A stretch of DNA of 64,000 nucleotides from Tridacna crocea (lineage: Eukaryota; Mollusca; Bivalvia; Cardiida; Cardiidae), in the NCBI GenBank assembly GCA_943736015.1, contig OX031059.1:51595159-51659158 (forward strand), written 5' to 3'. Below, in pieces: positions 39,501 through 54,500 of the stretch. The notes beneath the pieces are model-generated. The model ran no database searches. It was not told the origin of the DNA and worked only from the letters and a program-made list of their open reading frames with translations. A program made the position numbers and the translations under genes. Each line of letters begins with the position of its first letter. Positions within the stretch are counted from its first letter, which is position 1.

Positions 39501-42500
39501 TGCAGAAGCAGAAAGTTTCAGCAAATCACCAGTCCTGTGCCCCCATATTAATTACTGTTCTGAAAAGCATTCTTCCTAGATTGGACAGTAGCAGAACTTC
39601 TGTTTGGTTACATAATTACATAAAATGAGCCATGCTCTGTGAAAAGGGGACTTAATGCATCTGCGAAAAAGTATTTACCCAGGGCAGCCTATGCAGTACG
39701 CACTGGCTAACATGTGTCGAAACTTTTTGCTACAAGTCAATTTTTTGTATGTTCAAGGACTACTCTTCCTCCAGATTCATTTATTCATTAGTCTATGTGG
39801 ATTTTATTAATTTCTAGTTTTGTGATGATTTGCTTGATCTAATGGATCATGCAAATGCATTAATCCTTCACTCCATAGATACTCATTTCTACGCACTGCT
39901 TGTAGGAGCCTTTGGAAAACATCATGGTAAAAGGTGAAAATGCTCATGACGAGCAAATCACCTTTTGCCACAATGTTTTCTATGCTATCAAAAGGTATCA
40001 TATACAGATGACACAGCTTCATCCTTGCTGTTATTTAGGGTCAATTAAAGATACCATAGAAATGCCTTATGGGGTAAAGGATCAAGAAAATTCTTAGGAA
40101 ATCAGACTGAGAATATTCTTGAAAATGGTCGCTAGATGCAGTCCTAGATGACTAGTCCAGGAATACAGAATTAGAAAATATGTAGATTGGTTGGTTCCTA
40201 TGGATCCTGGCATGTATGTCTGGGGTCAATATATACAACATAGGTACCGATCACATCCAATACATACCTAGAAGCTGGTTTGGAGGATTCAGGGCTTCTT
40301 CAGGGGGGGCAGACACAGAAAAGAAAAGACAACACATCAAAACTTAGTTGTTTTCTTTTTTTAACAAATTGCCATAATTTAACTACTTCATTCATTTCTG
40401 AGCTTTAAAAGCTGACTTGCAGAAAAAAACTTATTTGTCCATAAAAATTGTTTCAATGACTACCATCTACCAGTCAGGTATAGTCACCCACCTCCCCAGT
40501 ATTTCCAATCTAAAAGAATTGCAAAAATAGCGAGCTGCAAACAATACTACATTTTAGAAATGAGGGCTTAGAGGAACAAAGTAAATAGAAGATGAGTAAC
40601 TGTTGTGCTTGTTCTATTTGTCAGAGATCAAAGTGGATTATTTGTTAACTCTTATCCTGCGAAACAGCATCACTAAAATTTTCAATTTGATGATAAAAAC
40701 TCAAATTATGATATTTCAAAATTATCTTTTCAGGAATAATATCTCCAAATTGGACAGTGTTAATCCAAGATCAGACTGCTCATTCTGTGCAGTCTGATCT
40801 TGATCTACAATGTCCCCAAAAGGTCAGCGAGTTGCGCTTAGCAGCCTAATAGTTGAGGCCACAGCCTAATGCTGCAAAGATGACCAAAGGTTGATTCACT
40901 GTGATTCTAAAAAGTATTTTGTACTTGCAGGTACCCAGTTTCAGCGTATTTATCAGACAGCTTGAGGCAAAACAAAGAGAGTTTCTTGAAAAACAAGTCC
41001 TTTGACATTTCTATTCACAGTCTCCAACCAGTGACTAGTCTGTCCTATTACAGTCCTCCTTTAAAAAGCTTGTTACAAAGGAAAAAATTTTTCATTCACA
41101 TACATATTTTCACATCTATTCACTATAAAAAGCTAAAGTCATATTAGTTAACTGATTATCCAAATTTAACATGGAGCTTTTCATATTTGCAATAAATGTG
41201 TTTCAGGACCAAATGAGCCCAGGAAAGCTTCATTTGTTCTATAGAAGTTTTAAGTACTAAGAAAATTGGAGTGTCCTGATAAAAAAAAATTCATTTTTAA
41301 TCATTTAGGTAAATAACTTATGGTTTCACAAGCTTGAGATAGAAGACTCTTATAAAATTTCTTTGTAAAAGAGAGAATGCTAGATTTCAACTACTTCTCT
41401 AGAAACCTTTTCAAACCATTGGAATATATCAGAAATTGAGAAACAGCTGAATAAGGATCTTACTTCTATTGAGTCCAAGATTTTGTCATCTGCTAAAGGG
41501 TTAAATTATTTATTTTTTTTGTGACTTATTCTAATAATAGCTTGATCCGAAACAGCTGTTTGTGATAATCCTTATGTGTATTCATCTTCAGGATATGCTT
41601 TGCAGATCTCAGAGGGAAACAACCTCAGTTGAAAATAAAACAAAAAGGGAACCTCTAACAGTTTAACTTATAAACAGGATAACAATGACATAATACTTAA
41701 GGTAGCCCTTAAAAATTCCATCTTTTTTGTCAATAACACACTCCTTTTTCACTTATTAGATATTATGCAAGACATGTTTTAATTAGACATGGTATGGAAG
41801 TGGGTTTTAGACAAATGTTATTTCATTAGCTATTATAAATTGTGCATTACCATTCACATAACTAACTGTACCTTCAGCTGTCATCCAGTAACAAATACAT
41901 GTAATTCCAAATTATTTTGTCACCTTTAAATGACAAGTAAGTTAGGTCCAGGGGTGACTTAATCCACCAGATAGTTTTGGTTTGGTTTTATACCAAGCAA
42001 GTAGTGACAATATATGGATTCCTTTTGTTTACAGACTTGAGTAAGTATGGGGTAAAATGGTCCTTTCTACATGCAACAAATTTATGTCAGCCTGTGTTTG
42101 CTCTGGCTGACCTTGGTTAGCTTTTCTTCAGATACATTTCACCCATTACCACACAATCCCTACTTTTGACGACCCTGAGAAAGAAGCCTTGAGAAAACAT
42201 TGTGGGAAAAGGAGAAAATGCTGGTAAACAGCATTTTCTCCTTTTCCCACAATGTTTTCTATCCTTTACAAAACAAATTTCAAATTCTCAGTCACTTTTG
42301 TTTTGTCGTCTGCAAATGCTTTCCATTTGGATAAACCTAAAATTTTGTCATTTGGTAATGAGTTAAACACCTTTGTGCAGAGCATGGCTTATATATGGCT
42401 GGCAACACGCGAAAAGGGGTTTTCGGACATCTGCGTAAAGTGTCGTCTTGGATCAGCCTGCGCAGTCGACGCAGGCTAATCTGAGACAGCACTTTACGAC

Positions 42501-45500
42501 TACATTTGATTTGTGCTACAGTAAACATGGGCAAAACAGAAAGCTACATAAAAAAGGAAGGTTTGGTATCGGATTAGCATGGACAGATTGCGTAGGCTGA
42601 TCCGAGACGACACTTTACGCAAATATCCGAATGCCCCTTTTTGCATGTTGCAAGCCATATATGCCCACCAACATGGGAAAAGAGGCATACAGACATTTGT
42701 GCACTCCACACAGGCTAATTAGAGACCATACTCTCCAATTTGATTTTCTGTTTCCTGCAAGTATACTGTAGGACAAATTCTAATATTGATATAAAAGGCG
42801 GTCTCAGATTAGCCTGCGCAGTCTGATCCAAGTCAACATTTTACCCAAATGTCCAAAACTCCCTTTTGGCATGTTATAGACCATATATAAATCTCATGTC
42901 TTCCAATGCTCTTTTTGTTCAGCTTTTGCTCTGTATATAAACCGCAGTAAATTTTTTTAAAGTAACAGCGTAACAGTCTGTATGTATTTTGACACATTGC
43001 TTTGGATTTCTTTTTAATAGGAAAATATTAAAAGCCACCCAAATCTGGAAATTCTCTGTTTACTCCATACAACTTCACAAGTGTGTAACTTTTACTTAGA
43101 GAGTGAAACAGAAGGTGGACTTTGTCATATGGACTTAACACATGAGCAGAAACAAATCAGAATATTTGAATTTAAAGTTTTGGCAAAACTTGATAGCAGG
43201 TTTACTGCATCAAACAACATGAACTGAGAAAACACTCAAGTTGTCCAACTATTGTAAGATCTAATTGATACAGAACTACATTATCGCTGAGCTAATGATC
43301 ACAGTCAGTGAAAACTCTTACCAGGAGATGAACAGAATTGGTCTAAAAAATTGTTCCAAAATAGTATATCCTCCCAAATTTCCTACTTTCCAAACATTCA
43401 TTTACTGCCTGATAATACCACTGATAATAAAAGACACCTATCATACCCCAAAAATGTGAAATTTTGGCTTTTTATGTACATGTACCTCATCAATAGAAGA
43501 GTTAAAAATATTTACTAGAATAGACAAACCCTTCATCTCTAAAACAAAGTGTAGAAGCAGGTTTTCTTACTCGTATGATCAATATCAACTATTGCTTCCC
43601 AATTTACTAAATAAAAAGGCAAACTAATTTGATACATTTCTGAATTTCCTTTTTTGTTCCATTGATTCTTTAATTGCCTGTTAGTACTTTCAGTTGCTCT
43701 TTAGAAAAAGTGTGCATTCAACAGAAATAATAAGACTACTCCATTTCAGAGCACCATCATTAGCTCAATAATGTAGTTCTTGATTCTTTTGCCACACAAT
43801 GCTCTCATTTTACCCACTCAGAAAGAGGGTTTTTGAAAACATTGTGGTCAAGGGAGAAAATGAATGTAATCAGCATTTCCTCCTTTTCAAACAATTTTTC
43901 CAAGCCTATAAAACACACATCCCATCATTTGAGCTACATTTAACTCTTTACCACAGAATACCAACTCTTAACGACCTTGAGAAAGAAGACTTCTGAAACA
44001 TTGTGGGAAAAGGAGAAAATGCTGGTAACCTACATTTTCTCCTTTCCCCACAATGTTCTTTACCCTATCAAAGACAACTTCCCCAATTTCAGCCATATTT
44101 GATTTGACTTGTGCATATGCTATGGTTTAGCTAGGTCTAAACTTTTGTCGTGTGGTAAAGGGTAAACTCAATGTCTGCAAATGCTTCCAATGAGCTAAAA
44201 ATTGTAAGGTGTGGCAAAGAATAAATCAATCACAAACACAGAAACCCTGTATCTTTTAATATTATTTTTGCTCTTACCTCGACTTTGATCTCCTTCTTTT
44301 GGATCCGGACCTAGATCTTCTTCTTGACCTTGACCGGCGAGACCTTGATCTCTTCCGGGATCTCGATCTTCGATGTCTAGATCTAGATCTACTACGTTTA
44401 CGAGATCTTGACCTGCGCCTCGAGTGTGACCTGGACCGTGATCTACTGGGACCTATATCTGAAATAATGACAAAAAATTCTCTGCTTTGACCCATTACCT
44501 CACAAATAGGACTTTTTCATCTCTATTGTAGATAGATTTTTATGACAAGACAGAGAAGGAAAAGGGGCAATGGTTTCTTGCAATTTGTACTTTTTTCGAA
44601 ATGTTTTACAAAACTGTTCATCAAATAAAAAAATGTCATTTCCTGTCTTTTAACCCATTACTACACAATCCTTACTTTTGACGACCCTGGGAAAGAGGCC
44701 TTTTGAAAATATTGTGGGAAAAGGAGAAAATGCTACTAACCAGCATTTTCTCCTTTTCCCACAATGTTTTCTACCCTTCACAAAACAAATTTTCAAATTT
44801 TCAGTCACTTTTATTTTAGAAATGCTTTCGATTTGGACAACCCTAAAATTTTGTTGTTTGGTAATGAGTTAAATAGCACTCATGTCATGAGTACATGCTT
44901 ATAAGAAGTCGAGAACTAACTTGTTAAGTAATGGGTCATACTGAACCTAGAGACAGCTCACGTCTAGCAGGATTGCCAAGTCAATAACATATAGGCCTTG
45001 AAAGCAGGCAGCTGTTAGTCCAAATCCTAAGCTTGGCTAATTTCTTCTGAGGATTGATATTGTGTTGCAATGGCAATCACTCCTCTCTCGCTACTGATCC
45101 CTGAGAGAGCCTTGGAAACATTGTGGGAAAGGGGGAGAGTGTTGATATCAAAAGATTTCTCCTTTCCGAACAGTTTTCTACTCTTCCATGAACAAATTTG
45201 ACTTTTGAGTAACAACCATTTTGTTGTACATCATTGCTTTCAATTTGAATTAGTCTAAAACTTGTCGGCTAGTAGCGAGCTGGTTGGCTATCACTACATG
45301 CTCATGTCACCATTTAAACTTACACAAATATGATTACTCTCTATAATCTATATAAACATAATCAAGGGTGCTTTCACACAACTGGCTCGAGATAATTCTA
45401 TGTGAATTCTAGTCCACCAGTTGAACTTGAAATTTCCTAGAATGCTCAAACAAATAATCAACACTAATATTGTGCTACTAGTTCAAAACAAGAAATTCAA

Positions 45501-48500
45501 TTGCATTTCGTAATGTGATCTATCATAAAAATAACTCTGATTAAGCTCTATGACATTTGTTTTAATATTTTAACTATAGGACACAATTCAGGGCCATTCG
45601 AAAACCCTGGAAATATACCTATATAATGGAAACTTAATCACCCTGAAGATGAAAAATGTGTAAAGAGGTGAGGGCAAAATAAGTGAAAGGATATACAGTG
45701 ACTTTTACAGGAGAACTACAAATACAAATTTCTAGGCTTTCTGATTCAAATGTTCGAGAACAATGCAGATCAAAGTTAACCCATTACCACACAATCCCTA
45801 CTTTTGACGACCCTGAGAAAGAAGCCTTTAGAAAACATTGTGGGAAAAAGAGAAAATGCTGGTAACCAGCATTTTCTCCTTTTACCATAGTGTTTTCTAC
45901 TCTTTGTCGTTTGGTAATGAGTTAAAACTGCACTGTCTATGTAGTCTAACCTTCTTCTACACTGTCTATAGAAGCATTAACAATTACCATAAGCACCATA
46001 AAGGATTTGTTTGGCAAACTGGAAGGTATATAACAGTGAATTTGCAATCGAAACTCAACCTTGTACTTACTTGACGCCAGTCTTGACACTGTTTTGTCTA
46101 TATTCAGGTCACCTATAGAATAAAAGTTAATTGATAAGTATATCATTCATTTTGAAAGACTGTTTGTATCTTGTAACTTAACTTTTGGATCAACAAAACC
46201 TTGCTTCAGATCACAATAAATCACATCATGAGCATTTCACCTTTTCAAAAGTAAAGCTTTCAAATAAAGGAGCAATTAAATTGACAAAAGAAAATTGTGG
46301 ATTTCAGTGTAGTTCCATGAAATCAGTATTACCTGAGTCTGCAGCTGCTGTTATAAGTGACTGGGCCTCCTTCACCTTTTTCATGGCTTCCTCTATTTCT
46401 CTTTGTGCAGCTTCTTGCATCTTTGTTTTAGGTTTCTCTATGGCCTTTTGGGAGTGTGCAACACTGAAACAGAAAAAAGGAATAAAAGTTTGAAATAGCA
46501 TTTTGGGGCAATTGTAACACTTAAATGAAAAGGCAATAACTCATTGATACTTTAAAGTAGCTGAAATGAAGAAAAGACAAAGATTCAACTGTATTTGGGT
46601 CCCTTTGTGAAATCTGATAGCAAAATCTTCAATTGGTTTAGAACAGTGTGTTTAAATATTTGAAACTTTCAAAATTACATGTATTTCAGTTGTGCCACAT
46701 GACACTTTACCTGTTTTATCACCTTGACTAAAAACAATAGAAACTTAATTTTCTCTTCAATCATAAAGACAAAAGTCAGTAAACACTTGATACAAAGTTG
46801 CAATTTTGATTATTAACCATTTACTATACAATCCTGACGTTTAACTACCTTGGGAATGAAGCCTTTTGAAAATATTGGTAATCAGAATTTTTTTCTCCTT
46901 TTCCCACAATGTTTTCTGCCCTTCCCAAACAAATCTTAATTTTTCACTCATGCCCATATTGTTGTTTACAGAATGATGATTTCAATTTGGACAAGTCTAA
47001 AATTTTGTTCCTAGGTAAGAGTTAAATAATAGGATGGTCATTTTGTAATTGTTTATGAAACAAAAATGACACCGTTGTTCCTGTTCTAAAAAAATTCTCC
47101 ATAACATATACATGTTATTGATCATACTACAGAAATCTACCTCTAGGCTATGCATTCCATTAACTCTTTACCAAAAGACAAAATTTTACACTGGTCCAAA
47201 TTTAAAAGCATTTGCTGAAGACAAAATGAAAATTACTGAAAATTTGAAATCTGTTTTGGAAAGTATAGAAAACATTGTTGGAAAAGGAGAAAATGCTGGT
47301 TACCTGCATTTTCTCCCTTTCCAACAATATTTTCAGAAGCTTCTAAGAATCGTTAAAAGTCAGGATTGTGTAGAAAAGGATTAAGGAAAGTAATTATATT
47401 GAAAAAGTGTTTTTCCATGCACTCATCTCCTTTATGTATTGATGTTTTCTACCCTTCCCGAGACAAATTTCCATTTTTGAGCCATACTTGGCCTGTTGTC
47501 TGCAAATACTTTCAATTTGGACTGGTCTACAATTTTGTCGTTTGGTAAAGAGTAAAGTGATAAAATATTTTTAAAATATCTTAGAAGTTTGATTTTAAGT
47601 ATAAAAATCTGAACAGCCCATATAGCTGATTCACTGCAAGTTTCCAAAACTTCAACCCTTAAGATATCACAAAACAGGTAGAGACAGAGGGAACTTTACT
47701 AAAATGGGTAAACCAAGACTTCATCTTCAGCAGTATTTCATATTGAACTATACCTCCCTAAAATGTTTAATTTCTTTCCTTCACAACACAATCACATGAC
47801 ATTTTCCTCCCCTAAACAAATGAATCATTTTTTCAATAATTATTGGGAAAGGCTTTTGAAAGTATATTCTTGGAAAACACTGGTGTAAAACATTGTACTC
47901 TTTTCCTAAAAATGTTTTGCTATCCGTTCAAGGACAAATCCCACCATATGAGCCATTTGTTGTTTGAAAACATTCTGTGCAGTTTTATATTGATCTAATC
48001 TGTTAAAAAAACAACATAGTTGTAACAGGTATTCTATGGATATAACATGTATTTATAATAAGAAACTTTACCTGATGGGAGTAGTTTGAAACATCACTCC
48101 ATTGTAAGTAAGAGCAGTGGCAATAGATCTCTGGTCAGTAAACTCAACATAGGCACCTTTTGTGTCATCCCCATCATCTCCTGCCATTCTCAAATATTTT
48201 ATTTCACCAACCTGAGTGAAAAAGTTCATCACTTGGTCTCCTGTAACCTAAATGAAAGAGAAAACAGCCCATAAAAGTGGACATATCAATTTTGTTTAAT
48301 TACAGTATTTCAACCCATAACTACAAAATGATAAATGAAACTTTTATGCCCATTGGAAAATTTCTGGGTGGTGGAAAAGGTGCAACAGCCATTTACATGA
48401 CCCATGTCATTTGCTGAAATATTTGGTCACCCAAAAATCTGCCAATACTGTAGTCAGTTCAGTTTTCAAAGCATTTACACAAACAAAAAGTGAAAAGTGC

Positions 48501-51500
48501 AAAATATGATGGGATCTGTCTTTGAAAAGGAGAAGGACATTATGAGAAAAGAAGAAAACCCGTGATAACCATCATTTTCTCCTTTTCTAAGAGTGTTTGT
48601 GAATGTCTTTTCTTTCAGTGTCTAAATTCATGTGATCCTTTGCTGCTCTGTTTCACAACAAGGTTACCTGTGCATAGAAATTACTTAAGTATCATGATAC
48701 AAAAAGATAAACAATAAAGCAATCAGTCAAGATACTTTTGTTTGTTTGTTTTTTGGTTATTTCCTACTTGTTCTTTTTAATTTGCAGGGTCACGATTGCA
48801 TAAAGCAAAAGACCAGGGACTATAAAGCACCCAATTACATCTGCTGAAATGCATACAAATCAGGATGATCCCAATGAATCTTGACCTTTGAAAACTTTTA
48901 AACGTAATGTAAGCAGAAGTGTTCCAAATGCTATGAACTTCAGAAAATTTTACGACTCTGCTTGATGAAATAAATGTCCAACAACAACCTACTCTCTACC
49001 TGATAAATTCAGTAAAATCATTGGCCTAGCACTCTTCAGCTTCTGAAAAATGTTCAGAGGCAACAACCTAGTAATTCTTGTCATGATGATAGTCTGGGAG
49101 AGATCTTAAAATCATTGGAATTTCTTGATCAAATGTAGAAAAATAACTATGAATATTACAAATGGAAGCAGTAACTTATAATCAACCATTATAATTTCAG
49201 CTATAGGTCTAAGTCCAAAGACTGGCTATCTTCTTAGATGAGATAAAAAGTCTCAGCTAATTTGATTCCAAGTCTGAGGCTTTAAGTTACACAAATATTT
49301 GAGCCATGTTCTATGTAACGGAGATTTAATGCATCTGCAAAAAGTATTGACCCATGTAAGCAGAGCTCCAGATACATGGATTGATTTTGAGTTTAAAATT
49401 AAAATTATTAATTATCATGCACCAAACCCTGTGTTATGGGTACTCATTAGAATTGTCTCAACGAGTTGATTCTACTGAGTACCCGCAAGATTGGGTTTGA
49501 AAGAGAAATAACAGATTTAGAAGACAATCATCCCCCCACTTTATCTAGAGCTCCTTTGTCAGCCTGCCCAGCTTGTGCATGTTGTTGGTAAATTTTCTAC
49601 ATGTCAAAGGACCATTGTTCAATATGATTCATGCAGTGTTTTAAAAAAAATATATCAATTCTATGAGGCAAAAGGTTTTGTACAAAGCATTACAGAAATG
49701 AGTTTATCTTTTTTCCCCCATTTTCCCAGAGCCCTGCTCATTTAGAATGATTTGTGAATATGGTCCCTAGTGGTTACAATTACTTACAGCCTTATTCAAA
49801 TTGCTAACGTAAACAGTTCTTCTTATTTCCTCTATTTTAGATGGATCAGTACCACCTGGAAGGGCAGGATACTGTGGCAAGCCTAGAGCTGTCAGTCTTG
49901 GATCATTTGTAGTTATCACTTGTGAACCTCCAACACTCTGCATCTGAAATAAAAAAATGATACACTAATTTTGTCAATGCTCTCTAATAATTCATACTAG
50001 GAGACTCTAATTCTAAAAGAGTCGCCTGCAGAGGGAAGATTATAAATCACTGCCCATGGTGAAGTCAAATCCAATACTTTAACTCATTGCCAACGGACAA
50101 AATTTTTTACTTGTCCAGACAAAATTTTTTACTTGTCCAGATCGAAAGCATTTGCAGACCACAAAATATGAGTTACTGAAAATTTGAAATTTATTTTGCG
50201 AGGGGTAGAAAAACATTGTGGGAAAAGGAGAAAATGCTGGTTAGCAGCATTTTCTCCTTTTCCTACAATGTTTTCTAAAGGCTTCTTTCTCAGGGTCGTC
50301 AAAAACAGGGATTGTGTGGTAATGGGTTAAATGAGATTCTGGAGATTACCTTATTTCCAGACAGGCTACTTCCAAACAGGTCAGTAATTGTAAAATTGAC
50401 ACAATAATTCATTTTTCCAAGCAAATGAAAAATGTGTACTCAGAATAATGCAACCGTTTTCTGTTTTGGACTGAAAAGTCAAGTTCATGCTCTGTTTGTT
50501 TCTGCTGGTGCTAAATTCTCCTTTAAATGACACTGGTGTAATATCAGGGCTGCAAGTATACCTTTATCCATAGTTGGGGAGTATGCTACTAGAAATATCT
50601 GCTGTAACAAATTATTCTATGGTATCTGTTTAACTCATTACCAAACGACAATATTTAAGGCTTGTTCAAATCGAAAGCATTTGCAGATGACAAAATAAAA
50701 GTAACTGAAAATTTTAAATTTGTTTTGTGAAGGGTAGAAAACACTGTGGGAAAAGGAGAAAATACTGGATACCAGCATTTTCTCCTTTTCCCACAATGTT
50801 TTCCAAAGGCTTCTTTCTCAGGGTCGTCAAAAGTAGGGATTGTGTGGTAATGAGTTAAAAGCATACTAAATGCTTATGTGGAAGTGTATATTCCTTTCCT
50901 TATAACCATGTTGTCAGTACTTAACAGAATTGCCGCACTGAAACCATTGTCTTCACTTCCTTCAATATTTTCAAAAACCTTTTTCTTCAGTCTCATTGAA
51001 AATGAGGATTGTATATTAAAGAGTTAGTTTAGATTTTAGTAGAGTTTAAACATATTTAATCTAAATCGATTGAGAAACCAATTCTTGCAACTTATAATAT
51101 CTCTCTTGACTCTGCTTCCTGGGAACTACACCAGTACTTGTGCCGAACATGTAGGCCAATAAAAATCCCAAAGTTGAGATGCACTTCCGTGTATCAAACC
51201 TAGGACCTTATGGCTACAAGGCCGACACTCTATCTCACTACCACGGGCACTACACAAATAAGAGTTAACACAAAATACCTACCTGGCTAATTACATTACT
51301 AGGCCATGTAGGTTGTCCAGGTATCATACCTGCAACTGCTGATGGTGCAACTTGCAAGGCTGTCTGTTCATCTGGAATTTTACCTAGAATAAGAAAAAAA
51401 ATCACAAGTCGACTGTAAGTGTTGTTCTTAGCCCAAGGGCTGTATTTACATATTACTTAACATTCATTTCTTATTTCAAATTTCAACACTGGCCATCTAC

Positions 51501-54500
51501 ATCTGCTTGGCTCTGACAGAAACTCCCATCACAGTAAATGATTATTATTTGAGCTTGGAATCGGAGAAACATACAAACATGCACACCATAGTAAAATCTT
51601 TTCTCCAGATCCATGCTAAAATGCTATCAATGCTAGGACACCTATTAATGGAACAGATATTTTCCACAAAAAATAATGTTTTCAGAATATAAGGTCATTT
51701 TCAAATCAAGTTCTCATAAATCAAGTTTACATAAAACTTGTAACAGCTACAAAATTCTGCAATATAACTTTGGTTGATCAGTTGTTACCTTAAAACTGAA
51801 AGTAGGAACTGAACTGAGGTAACTAGCATCCAAATTCACTAACCAATCTTCAGAATGTTCTTTGTCTGATTATCCACAGTTTTTAACACTGAAAGTAACA
51901 AAACTTCTAATTGGCTAAACCAAAAGGTTTAGCCAATTAGAAGTTGCGTAACTTTCAAATTTAGAAAATTCATAAGAATGGTTGGTGAACTTAGACCCAG
52001 TTTCTCTTTCAGCACCACCTTCATATAAAGCTACAATATGATACTAGTATAAGAGTTGATTTACAGATGAGTGGAAAGGTAGCCCAATATCTTTTTTTGT
52101 TATTTGCTAGAGAAATTAACCAAAATTAATCAAAATCATACAAATACCTAGATGCTACAATACTATGCAGTGAGAGACTGCACCTGAAACTTGCAATTAA
52201 ATTCATCATAGTAAGAAAGAATTTTGACAGAACCCAGGTCTGTATTTACCTATCATTCTGAGGACTGTTCTTAGTTTTATTTTCCATGATTTTCTTCATT
52301 TTAACCCTTTACCTGATATGCCAATCTGAGGCTCTTCCATTTCAGCAGCAAATAAAGGTATGATGTAAAAAATATAGACAAATGGGGATACAAATATCTG
52401 ATTGAGTGGAAAGCATTGTGGGAAAAGGAGAAATTGCTCGTTACGAGCAGTTTCTCCTTTTCCCACAATGTTTTCAAAACCTTTTCCCACGATGTTTTCA
52501 TATCTGTTGTTGATATGTCAAAATGAGTCTCTATGGAGTAAAGGGTTAAAGCAACATAAATTCAGATTGGCTGAACCAATTGTTTTAGCCTATCAGAAGT
52601 TGTGCTTCTTTCAAATTTAGAAAATTCCAGGAGATATGACCAAGAATTTTCCAATGAATGCTTGGTGAATATGGACCCAGGTTTGAACTAATAAATAGAG
52701 GATATTTGTCTTTATCGGTGTAAGATCGAAAATTATTTCATCAAGTGGACACCATCGGTAATATTTTCACAAGTGGCACAGCCACGAGTGAAAATATTAC
52801 CGATGGTGTTCACAAGATGAAATAAATTTCGATCTTTCACCGAAAAAAACAAATATTCTATTTATTTTATGCTTTTAATCCTTTCTGGGAGGAGCTTTAT
52901 CAAAATTCAGTACAATTCTTTTCCCTCATTCCCCGTGGCGTACCCCTCACGCATAGCAACATTACGTCAAGCACGAGAAATTTAAGGTAAATGACGTCAT
53001 ATTTCCCATCTGGTTGTTAGGCAAGCGCAATTTACCTAGGCAACAAGAACATGAAAATCGGTATTTTCACTGGTGGTACCAGTGTAAGATCGAAAAATAT
53101 TTTCACTGCTATTTCTCGATATCCTACCGGAAAGCATGAAATAACTCAGATTATAAGTATGTGCATTCTAAACTTAGCTACATGTACATTAAATCAAATG
53201 GTGTTTTTTGCTACTTTCAAAGTTATTTTGCTTACATCATGGCAACTGCTCACATTTTCATATATTTCCCACATTTCACCAGTACTAGGCTAGGGCTCTG
53301 AAGTGTCCTGCCCAGAGACAATCCCACAAAAGACCCAGTGGATCCAGTGAGTCTTGAACCTTGGGTCTCCAGGTTTTGAGTACCACTAGCAACACAGGAC
53401 CCCCCAACATTAAAACTCTAGAGCTCAGGTATAAACAGATAAAGTTACACTGTGACCCATTGCCACAAAATTAGAACTATCAATGCAACTGCAGTAGACT
53501 GCTTCATCCTTTACATACCAATCCTTTGTTATAACGACTCTGAGAAGAAAAAGCATTTGAAAAGCATGGTGGAAAAGGTACAAAATTCTGGTAATTAAAC
53601 ATTTTTTCCTTCACTACAAATATTTCCCACCCATTTTGAGATTAATTTCATCATTTGAGAAATCAAGTGATACACATTCATTGTCTACCAATGCTTTCTA
53701 TCTGGACTTGGCTAAAATTCTCTCATTCCGTAATGAGTTATTAAGCATCAATGTGAAAGGAATAACTGCTTGTTTTCCCATCACATTTTTGTGGAAAATT
53801 GAGAAAAAAAAAAGCCCTTTTCTGCACTCTCTTTTGTTTGGTCTGAAAGAATATGAACAGTTAAAGTTAACTCTTTACCACACAATCACAACCCTAAGAA
53901 TTAAGTTTTTTGAAATCGGTGTGGAAAAAAGGACAAAAACACTGGCAAACCAGCATTATTCCTTTACCCACATTGTTTCCATCCCTCCAAAAACACAATT
54001 TTAACTTTTCGCTCATCGATTTTTGGTCATCTGCGAATGTTTTAGAAAGTCTGCAAATCTATAAAAAGAAGAACCATAAGAACTAAACTATACAAGCCTC
54101 GTACCATCCATCACTGGAGTCACAATAAGGGCCCTGTCTATGAACACTGTATTAGTGAGATGTAGCGCCACTCCAACACTGACATAATCGTCATACTTCA
54201 CATAACACACTTTAGCAGTGACCTGTGATTCTCCACTCCTGAAATAAAGATAGAAATGCTTAAAGGTGGGTATTTAGAATTTTTACATCTCACCAAATTG
54301 AAATATAAATATATCACTGAATTCATATGAAAAATAATACAAATCATCAATAATTAAGACTCATAAAATTGCAAAAAAAAAATTTTTGATGGTGTTCCCT
54401 AAAAGGCTACGTAGCCTCTTGAGGTATTTTTACATTTCACGCCAAAAATCAATAAAGCATTGTGGGAATGTCAAGTGACTGGCATGTGACTCATAATGCT

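Noticed and set aside
44299..44490. Asp/Leu-rich plus-strand frame opposite exon 8
   Set aside because: It is the mirror of Arg-Ser codons on the minus strand, a usual artefact of RS domains.
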